Source: Algoriphagus aquimarinus
GTDB lineage: Bacteria; Bacteroidota; Bacteroidia; Cytophagales; Cyclobacteriaceae
Assembly (NCBI RefSeq): GCF_007997215.1
Contig: NZ_VORW01000002.1
Location: 186,001 to 250,000 of the forward strand
Direction: 5' to 3'
Length of the DNA: 64,000 nucleotides
Below, piece after piece: positions 57,557-64,000 of the stretch (its first letter is position 1; each line of letters opens with the position of its first letter). The notes beneath the pieces were generated by a model. That model saw only the letters and a program-made list of their open reading frames with translations, ran no database searches and had not been told where the DNA came from. The position numbers and the translations under genes were made by a program.

Positions 57557-59977
57557 TCAGATTTTAATTTGTGCAGTGATATAAAATCCTCTACCATCCG
57601 ATGGTAGAATGCCTGGGCCGGGATATCCAGTCGCTCTTCGGGTGAAATAGATGGCATTTGTCAAGTTGTTAACTGATCCTTCCAGCTTAAATTTTTGGAA
57701 TTCATAGGACAAACTAAGATCCAGGATATGATAGGCCGGAATCAATCCCACTACTGCTGATACCCCGCCTTCAGTGGCATTGGTGGCATCACTGAACTGG
57801 TCACTTAGAAAACTGTATTGTATGGAGGTTTTGAACTTATCGTATCCCAAAGCTACGCCACTTTTGAAGTTGAGTTTGGGAACAAACTCTACTTGATTAC
57901 CAGTGATTCCAGGCACTTCGCTCAGTTTATACTGGGAGTGAATCAGGGCAATATTGGTGAAAACAGATCCTTTCCACAGCTTGTTTTTAGGTAGGAAAGT
58001 GTTCATATAATTCCACTCTACATAACTTTCCAAACCCTTGAGGATGGCTTGCCCTATATTCGTTCTCTGTCTAAGCACTCTATTGCTTTCGTTATAATAC
58101 TGCACTTCCCCAATTCTGTTGTTGTAATTCAGGTAGAAAAAACTCAGGTCGTAATTGAGGATTTTACCCTGATCTGAGCGAATTCCCAAATCCAAAGAAT
58201 AGCCCTTTTCATCCTGCAAGTTGGGATCTATGGTCGCGGAGGGATTAGATATCCGCATGTCGCTGAAGGTAATGGATCTGTAATTTTGGGTAATATTGGA
58301 ATACAGTTCTACCTGCTGCGTAGGTTTGTAGCTGAAACCCAGACCTCCTATCAGGAAACTTCTGGTATTTGACCTGGACTCCTCAGTGACCGTTCTATCC
58401 AAAATATTGCCTGCAAGGTCTTTAAATTCCGTAGCATAGTAACCCTCAGATGAGGTTTTGATGTACTCAAATCTTACCCCCGGAGTAATGGAAAACTGCT
58501 CATTGATGAAAAAGATGTTTTCCATAAAAAGAGAGGTATTTCTATTAGGAAACTCATAATCATTGAGCAATTTATTTTCCCCAGGCACATAGTCAAAATC
58601 AGCATCTGACCCTGTGCTACCAAATCCCTGACTGCTATGGTTATACCCATGGTAATACCTGATGCCCGCAAGTCCTATCGATTGAATATTTCCTATCGTG
58701 TATCTTTTCAAATACCGAAGTTCTGCTCCCCAGTTTTCGAAATCCCCTTTGATCAAATCTCTTTCCGAGTTGTCGTCTATAGTTGCTACACGGTTGGGAC
58801 GAAAGCCCACAGAATAGCGGTTGGCATTCAAGCCAAAAACTCTAAGGTTGATGGAATTACTTTTATTGAATTTATGGTCCAAATGCAGCGCATAAAGATT
58901 CCAATCCACCTGAAACCAGTTCCTCTCCCTGTTGCTTTGTCGAGGATCCTGCAGGTACATCTCATCGGTAAGTCCACCCGGCTGCTGGGCGAGGTAAGAC
59001 ATCTTGGTGAAATCCACACCCACACTGGTTTTCTCAGAAAGCTGGTAATTGATGTTTGAGTAAAAATTATAGCTCTCAAACTGAGAATTGGGTCTCCAGC
59101 CCATTCCTTTTTTGTATTGAAAAAATGAGTAATAACTGAGTTTGCCTGCAGTGCCGCTGACGCTGGTAAAGGTATTGTAAAATCCGAATGAGCCTAGAGT
59201 CTGTCTGACCGTAAGTTCAAACTTTTTATCTTCCACCGGGCGTTTCATCTGGAAGTTAATCAGCCCTCCGAATTGAGTTCCATACTGCAAGGAAGCCGCT
59301 CCACGGACGATTTGAATTTTCCCTACACCTTCCAAAGGAGGGGTATAATAACTCTCAGGATAGCCCAAGGCATCGGCGCTGATATCGTAGCCGTTTTGTC
59401 TAGTGTTGAAATTGGAAGAGCGATTGGGGTCCAAGCCCCTGCCTCCTATGCTGAGCTGAAGTCCTGCCCCATCATTTTCCCAGATATTCAAGCCGGCTAC
59501 TTTGGAATAAGCCTGTCTGGCATTATTGGTAGATAGGTTTGCTGTCAAATTCTCGGTTAGAATCACCTCAGACTTTTTAGCTTCATAAAGTCCCATGTCA
59601 TCCACCGAGCGCATTCTGACAAGCCCAAAATCTGAACCTGAATCTGTCACTACCGTTTCGGCTAAGTCCTGACTTTGGGGAGTTAATAGGACTTGCAGGG
59701 TATGATCTTTTCCAGAGATAAGCACCTGTATATTTTTATACTGGAAGGATTCACTCGTGAAATGTACCGTATAGGCTCCCTCAGGAAGCGTATCGAAACT
59801 GAATTCTCCTTTCTTATTTACCTCTACCAATTTGGATCCATCATTCAGGTAGACCGTGCATTCTGCAATGATGCTCTGATCCTCAGCAGACTTGACAGTT
59901 CCGCTCAGTTTGTGTTGAGCCATCAGGATCAGCGGAAACAAGCTTAATATCAGGGTGTTATAAACCTTTAATTTCAT
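57557..59977 (-). CDS. TonB-dependent receptor with CarboxypepD_reg-like N-domain, copy A
   Basis: An 806-residue receptor from ATG 59977 (MKLKVYNTLILSLFPLIL, signal peptide). A start 72 bp upstream is less likely. An N-terminal CarboxypepD_reg-like domain (about 25-105: HKLSGTVKSAEDQSIIAECT) precedes the plug (GLNIWENDGAGLQLSIGGRG, VGKIQIVRGAASLQYGTQFG). The barrel ends in GPGILPSDGRGFYITAQIKI. Last gene of the DUF4856-imelysin-HTTM operon; its start overlaps the 3' end of the HTTM gene by 20 bp, so translation is coupled. Ferric ligand uptake is likely. Confidence 0.93.
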   Translation of the reverse strand: MKLKVYNTLILSLFPLILMAQHKLSGTVKSAEDQSIIAECTVYLNDGSKLVEVNKKGEFSFDTLPEGAYTVHFTSESFQYKNIQVLISGKDHTLQVLLTPQSQDLAETVVTDSGSDFGLVRMRSVDDMGLYEAKKSEVILTENLTANLSTNNARQAYSKVAGLNIWENDGAGLQLSIGGRGLDPNRSSNFNTRQNGYDISADALGYPESYYTPPLEGVGKIQIVRGAASLQYGTQFGGLINFQMKRPVEDKKFELTVRQTLGSFGFYNTFTSVSGTAGKLSYYSFFQYKKGMGWRPNSQFESYNFYSNINYQLSEKTSVGVDFTKMSYLAQQPGGLTDEMYLQDPRQSNRERNWFQVDWNLYALHLDHKFNKSNSINLRVFGLNANRYSVGFRPNRVATIDDNSERDLIKGDFENWGAELRYLKRYTIGNIQSIGLAGIRYYHGYNHSSQGFGSTGSDADFDYVPGENKLLNDYEFPNRNTSLFMENIFFINEQFSITPGVRFEYIKTSSEGYYATEFKDLAGNILDRTVTEESRSNTRSFLIGGLGFSYKPTQQVELYSNITQNYRSITFSDMRISNPSATIDPNLQDEKGYSLDLGIRSDQGKILNYDLSFFYLNYNNRIGEVQYYNESNRVLRQRTNIGQAILKGLESYVEWNYMNTFLPKNKLWKGSVFTNIALIHSQYKLSEVPGITGNQVEFVPKLNFKSGVALGYDKFKTSIQYSFLSDQFSDATNATEGGVSAVVGLIPAYHILDLSLSYEFQKFKLEGSVNNLTNAIYFTRRATGYPGPGILPSDGRGFYITAQIKI

Positions 59978-61334
59978 CTTGAAATGGTAATATCCAATGT
60001 TTAGGGCGAAATGATTCTTTTTCCTTTGACAGGTCGACGGTGGGGTCAATCAGTGCTTTTCCTATTCTTCCGTTTAGAGAGACGTAGGTATCTGCATAGA
60101 TTTCAGGGTTTTTAAAACCCGCTATTTCATAATGTTCTTTGAGAATATGGGCATACTGCAGCAACATATCTGGCTGTGTTGCCATCATTTTCTCCTGCTG
60201 TGGAGTCAGGAACTCCTTGTTATCCACCTCAATGATTTTCCCCAACTCATCCATTACAATAAATGAGGCTGCACCCATTTTTTCCATAAGCATAACACGC
60301 CAGGAAAATCTATAGCCTTCCTCCGTCCAGAATAACTCACCCGGATATAGCAGGTATCTAAAAGGGAAAAGAAGCTGAAAGGAGAAGAAAACAAGCAGTC
60401 CAACTGTCGCCAGATTTTGCTGGATCTTCGAAAAACTATAGGTTCGAACAGGTGTAAGGAAGGAATGGCTAATCTTGAGAATTGCAGCTATTTTCCCGAT
60501 CAGGGCTTGGTGAAATCCGGTAGAGAAGAAGATCATTGCCGTCCCTATCATGATGTAAGGGAACATCCCAATCGGAAAGAGTAGCGAGGTAAGCAAGTGG
60601 AAAGTAACCACTGAAAGGAAAGCCAGTTTACGGGTAGGCTTATAGAGCAAGAGAAAAGCTATACTCAAATCATATAGGCAAGCGATCCAACTGAACAGGT
60701 ACGCCACCCACAGTTCGTTGAATAATCCTCCAATAAGCGGAATATCATTTTTTGCCGGAAGCCATATTTTCATAGGTAAGGCATGGAATAACCAGTCAGA
60801 GTTCAGCTTGGCCAGTCCGGCATAGAAATACAGGATAACTACTAGCAATCTGATGGAATCAGTGCACCAGCTTGGGATTTTGTCTGAGTTTATACTGGGT
60901 TTTCTCCAGGCATCCACAGAGAAATAGGCATTTGCTGGCAAGAAAATCAGGAGAAAACTGAGCAGGGAGATGAAATAGTAATGGTTTAGATAGGTGGTTT
61001 TATCCATCAGCTCTATGTAGGTGAAGCTAAGGAAAAACAGAATGCTCGCTCCCCAGTAAAATAGGCCAATGCAGATAAGCAATGCGGATAGCATCGCCAC
61101 AATAAAAAGCAGGTAGGTATAGGGTCCTAATGGCTTTATCCATTCGAAACCATAAAAAGTGAAATGATGCTTTGGCTCTATGTAAAGCTGAAAAATCCAG
61201 CCCTTGTACCAAAAGCGTAACATACTGATCATCATCAAAACACCAAACATCATCCTGAAAACAGCCAAGGCTGCAGCGGATGATGTCTGGTTTAAATAGG
61301 ATGAAAATGATGTATTCAGATCAGTCACCATCAT
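59958..61334 (-). CDS. HTTM-domain membrane protein (vitamin K-dependent gamma-carboxylase-like)
   Basis: A 458-residue polytopic protein with about eight hydrophobic segments. The HTTM signature is in FYGFEWIKPLGPYTYLLFIV, then YINHYYFISLLSF-like TYLNHYYFISLLSFLLIFLP. The C-terminal third (about 350-458) is soluble (EEGYRFSWRVMLMEKMGAAS), as in bacterial gamma-carboxylase homologues. The start overlaps the imelysin stop by 14 bp and the end overlaps the TonB receptor. Bacterial HTTM proteins accompany imelysin/TonB genes in Bacteroidota; their reaction is unknown. Confidence 0.88.
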   Translation of the reverse strand: MMVTDLNTSFSSYLNQTSSAAALAVFRMMFGVLMMISMLRFWYKGWIFQLYIEPKHHFTFYGFEWIKPLGPYTYLLFIVAMLSALLICIGLFYWGASILFFLSFTYIELMDKTTYLNHYYFISLLSFLLIFLPANAYFSVDAWRKPSINSDKIPSWCTDSIRLLVVILYFYAGLAKLNSDWLFHALPMKIWLPAKNDIPLIGGLFNELWVAYLFSWIACLYDLSIAFLLLYKPTRKLAFLSVVTFHLLTSLLFPIGMFPYIMIGTAMIFFSTGFHQALIGKIAAILKISHSFLTPVRTYSFSKIQQNLATVGLLVFFSFQLLFPFRYLLYPGELFWTEEGYRFSWRVMLMEKMGAASFIVMDELGKIIEVDNKEFLTPQQEKMMATQPDMLLQYAHILKEHYEIAGFKNPEIYADTYVSLNGRIGKALIDPTVDLSKEKESFRPKHWILPFQDEIKGL

Positions 61335-62448
61335 TGTCTGTGTAAGTGATGGTGATGCTCATGGCTGAAGTCATGTCAACCTTAAGAATTCTCACAGCTT
61401 TTTGCATCTCCTGATACACCTTAACCATGGCTTCATTATCAGTTTCTATTTGATAGGAATAATCATCCGATAAGGCTTCAACAAGATTTTCTATAATTGA
61501 AAATTGCTCATTAATGTATTCCGATAGTAATTTTCCGGTGCTAGGATCTTTTGCATCAATTGAATTCAAATAGGACTTCAAGGATGGTCCTTGTTTTCCA
61601 TTTGCAATTCCATTGAAAAAATTGCTGAAAGCTAGCTGAGCGGTCTTAGCTAATTTCCCTGAAATGTCTTTTTTATAATAAGCTTCCACTTTATCAGGGT
61701 TTGGAGTGCCTGCACTGGCAATCGTTGCTCCTGAAGGAATACCAAATTTCCCGCTTCTCACATGTCTCTCATAATAAAGCACATAAGCATTCACCAAGGA
61801 GGCAGTGGATGAACCTATATCCAAACCGGTTCGACTGATAAAATCCGCTTTTGCAGTTCCCTTCCAATCAGAGATGACCTGATCTAACAGGATATTCATT
61901 CTGGAAACAAGCACATTTACATAAGAAAGTCTCTGTGCTCCTTTTTCTGTGTCTTGATAAAAGGCAAGGATGTTTTCGTCTTGAGCTGCTACTCCATTGA
62001 GAAGGAAATCCAATGCTGGAAATCCTTGCTGGGCATAAGCGGCTGGCAGGTTTAGATTGGCAGTACCTGAATTGATGTTGTTCTGAATTCCGGCTACATC
62101 CGCAGGATAGATATTATAGAAACTTCTAAACGTATATTTTTCTGCAGGTCCTACCTCATACATTTCAACATTTTGCCAGGAAATATAAGCTTCAGTCCAG
62201 GATGATCTAAAAGCAGAAAGGCTAGCCTGAGTGGGATTTGTGGTGAATTCATCTGCACTGATCACCATTGCCTGCAAATCCTTGTCAAACTCAGCGTAAG
62301 AAGGAAGAATCAATTCCTCTACCCAGAAAGTCAGCATTTCTTTTCGGTCATTGGAAACGTCCGGCTCAGTGATCTTCTCGGTTGAATCTACGCAGCTACT
62401 CATGGCAGTCAAAAGCAGAAATAGAATTAGAATCTTATTATTTTTCAT
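61321..62448 (-). CDS. Imelysin-family lipoprotein
   Basis: A 375-residue protein with a lipobox (AMSSCVDS, Cys19). The imelysin-like fold is seen in EMLTFWVEELILPSYAEFDK, SSWTEAYISWQNVEMYEVGP and GFPALDFLLNGVAAQDEN, followed by the second helical repeat. Imelysins (IrpA, EfeO-related) are periplasmic or surface proteins of iron uptake. The gene lies 74 bp below the DUF4856 gene and overlaps the HTTM gene by 14 bp. The family GxHxxE site is not evident, as in other IrpA-like members. Confidence 0.88.
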   Translation of the reverse strand: MKNNKILILFLLLTAMSSCVDSTEKITEPDVSNDRKEMLTFWVEELILPSYAEFDKDLQAMVISADEFTTNPTQASLSAFRSSWTEAYISWQNVEMYEVGPAEKYTFRSFYNIYPADVAGIQNNINSGTANLNLPAAYAQQGFPALDFLLNGVAAQDENILAFYQDTEKGAQRLSYVNVLVSRMNILLDQVISDWKGTAKADFISRTGLDIGSSTASLVNAYVLYYERHVRSGKFGIPSGATIASAGTPNPDKVEAYYKKDISGKLAKTAQLAFSNFFNGIANGKQGPSLKSYLNSIDAKDPSTGKLLSEYINEQFSIIENLVEALSDDYSYQIETDNEAMVKVYQEMQKAVRILKVDMTSAMSITITYTDNDGD

Positions 62449-62522
62449 CGTTATGCTTTGTCAGAAATGAAAAAGTATCGACCCAGTAAATAGGTCGATA
62501 CATTTTTGGAAATCTTTATTTA

Positions 62523-63698
62523 TCAGAGGTTAAACTTTGCCTTAATGGCAGCTTCTGCGTTGCTGATTTTAGAAGCATCTAAGTCCCAAAATCCATTGTC
62601 ACTCCCAATAAGTGCGAGTAAGATTGAGTCTGAGAAATTGGCATCAGCTTGATAAGCAGTAGCAAATCGTAAGGAGTAAATGAATCCAATGGCTTCGCCA
62701 ATAGCATGCGCTCTCTTATCTTCAGTTGCGCTGGTTCTCCACTTGCCTAAATAACCTAGGGCGGCATTGGCCAACGCTTTTTCAAATTCCTGACGGATAA
62801 ATAAGGCTTGATTTTCTAATTCAACACGGTCATTGTTAGCAATCGCAGCTCTTCCTCTTAGAAATGCGGGATAAATTTTAGCATAGCTTGCTTTATTGTA
62901 CTCCCAGATGTAAGATCCTGCACCAAACTCAGATACAGTTCCCTTCTCACTGTCTGTGAAACCTTCCAGGTAGATTGGATTAGTAGTAAGCGTACCGTAG
63001 GCTGTATCCCAGTTATGCTCAAGTTGCGTGTAGTTTTTTCCAGCTACTAGTGTAGAATTATCAGCATTTAAACCAGCTGATAAAAGCACGTTGCCAATGT
63101 AATCAAGCTGAAATGCTCCAATCAAAGATTTCTGAATGACCTGCGCCACTTCAACTCCGTCCTCATTTACAAGGTAGGTTCCTAGTTTGCCGGCCTTGTT
63201 CACTGCCGCTTCCTCATTGAGAGATAAGCTTATGTCTTCAATTTCTGCAAAAAGTAATTCGAAGTTTGCCCTTGTACTTTCAATCTCCTGAGCTGATTTG
63301 GAAGCTGCAACTCTCTCGCTTAAGCTGATATCAGAGCTGTTCAGATCAGCAGCAGTGAATAAATCACCTGTTAATTCCAGCGTTGAAAACGGAGACTGAG
63401 TATTCGTAAATAGATTAGAAAGTATGGTCTTATCCAGTTGGGTGTTTGCGCTGACATTGGACGTCACGTACTTGTTCAAGGATTGAAACATCGTCAAGGA
63501 GATATTTCCTTCTTCAAGGGATACTGTGGAAGTTCCATTGGCATCAAGGAATTGCGAAGAATAGGAACTGTTGGCATCTAGGCTGCTGTATGCTACTTCA
63601 GCTCTAAGATTTGGATTTTCTGGTTCATCTATACAGGCAGTGGTTCCTAAAAGTGCTAATCCTATAACTAGATGAGATTTTCTGATATTCTGAATCAT
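62523..63698 (-). CDS. DUF4856 lipoprotein
   Basis: A 391-residue protein with a lipoprotein-type N-terminus (LLGTTACIDEPENPN, Cys22). The body is helical: NVSANTQLDKTILSNLFTNT, then GAFQLDYIGNVLLSAGLNAD and ANAALGYLGKWRTSATEDKR. DUF4856 proteins occur next to imelysin genes in Bacteroidota and share a distant imelysin-like layout. It is the first gene of the operon, with a metal-box-like operator 44 bp upstream. Confidence 0.88.
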   Translation of the reverse strand: MIQNIRKSHLVIGLALLGTTACIDEPENPNLRAEVAYSSLDANSSYSSQFLDANGTSTVSLEEGNISLTMFQSLNKYVTSNVSANTQLDKTILSNLFTNTQSPFSTLELTGDLFTAADLNSSDISLSERVAASKSAQEIESTRANFELLFAEIEDISLSLNEEAAVNKAGKLGTYLVNEDGVEVAQVIQKSLIGAFQLDYIGNVLLSAGLNADNSTLVAGKNYTQLEHNWDTAYGTLTTNPIYLEGFTDSEKGTVSEFGAGSYIWEYNKASYAKIYPAFLRGRAAIANNDRVELENQALFIRQEFEKALANAALGYLGKWRTSATEDKRAHAIGEAIGFIYSLRFATAYQADANFSDSILLALIGSDNGFWDLDASKISNAEAAIKAKFNL

Positions 63699-63741
63699 TT
63701 TAATTTGATGGTTTAATTAAGATATGTGGCAAAGATATTTA

Positions 63742-63773
63742 TTTAGATTAATTCTAAAAAGGTTATTTAGAAT
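63742..63773 (-). promoter_or_regulatory. Metal-box-like operator of the imelysin operon
   Basis: TTTAGA (63742-63747) and TCTAAA (63753-63758) form an inverted repeat with a 5-base spacer; ATTCTAAA (63751-63758) and TTTAGAAT (63766-63773) form a second, overlapping one. The three half-sites lie 44-75 bp upstream of the DUF4856 start. This resembles DtxR/Fur-type iron-repressor boxes. The remaining upstream bases to 64000 show no gene. Confidence 0.5.
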
Positions 63774-64000
63774 AATTACAAATAAAATTTGTAAACACTA
63801 CCTGGTAAATATTTTAAGCCTTATAGCAGTTTAACCTGGAAATTTTTGGATGACATTGAAGTTTTTTAAAACTTAGAGTTAGCTAGCAAAAGGTCTTTTT
63901 AATACAGGCTAGTCAAGTATTTAGGAAGACCTCTTAGGGTTTAAAGCAAAATATGAACAACGAATCTCCAACATTGCATGTACCTAATTGCGGGAAAAGT

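Overview
The window looks like chromosomal DNA of a marine or soil Bacteroidota, most likely order Cytophagales (Cyclobacteriaceae-like). The reasons are a one-protein hybrid two-component regulator, Bacteroides-type tra genes (traE/F/G/J/K/M/N), TonB receptors with imelysin and DUF4856 partners, LytS/LytTR pairs and the near absence of Shine-Dalgarno sequences. No rRNA, complete tRNA or CRISPR array was found.

Region 1 (1-13 kb) is a carbohydrate-degradation locus. It holds a SASA-type acetylesterase, a double-domain feruloyl-esterase-like protein, an acetylxylan-esterase-like hydrolase, a 1397-residue hybrid regulator, a beta-propeller protein, a GH76 alpha-1,6-mannanase and an AraC regulator. 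Between the esterases and the regulator lies 1.1 kb of eroded genes: an ECF sigma factor broken by two stops, a scrap of an ardC-like gene and the tail of an IS21-type istB.

Region 2 (13.2-25.3 kb) is part of an integrative conjugative element. It opens with two strong terminators and a tRNA 3'-end-like sequence (probable att site). Then come three small winged-helix/HTH genes, an unknown accessory gene, and traN-traM-traK-traJ, three tandem traI-like paralogues, traG, traF and traE. No integrase, relaxase or coupling protein is visible, and no intact tRNA closes the far end, so the element or island may run past the window or be a remnant.

Region 3 (25.5-46.7 kb) is a redox and detoxification island. 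It has a frameshifted ModE-type molybdate regulator, isoquinoline-1-oxidoreductase-type molybdenum hydroxylase genes (one iorA, two iorB), three aldo/keto reductases, a PQQ-type sugar dehydrogenase, two esterase-type hydrolases, a flavodoxin, two SnoaL/DUF4440 proteins, a LytS/LytTR pair, a two-CxxCH cytochrome, a zinc alcohol dehydrogenase, a cupin and two related AraC proteins (one truncated). The layout of the AKR-cupin-ADH operon diverging from an AraC gene, with a 21-bp-phased direct repeat between them, suggests an aldehyde-responsive switch.

Region 4 (46.7-53.8 kb) is again mobile-element-like. It holds a RadC/JAB protein and an ArdC-like antirestriction protein, each preceded by a similar structured leader RNA. 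It also has a Fic protein fused to an AbiEi-like winged helix with five operator-like repeats upstream, and several unknown small genes.

Region 5 (53.8-64 kb) is an iron-uptake-type locus on the minus strand: DUF4856 lipoprotein, imelysin, HTTM membrane protein and TonB receptor in one overlapping operon with a metal-box-like operator upstream. Downstream are a membrane-anchored unknown and a second TonB receptor.
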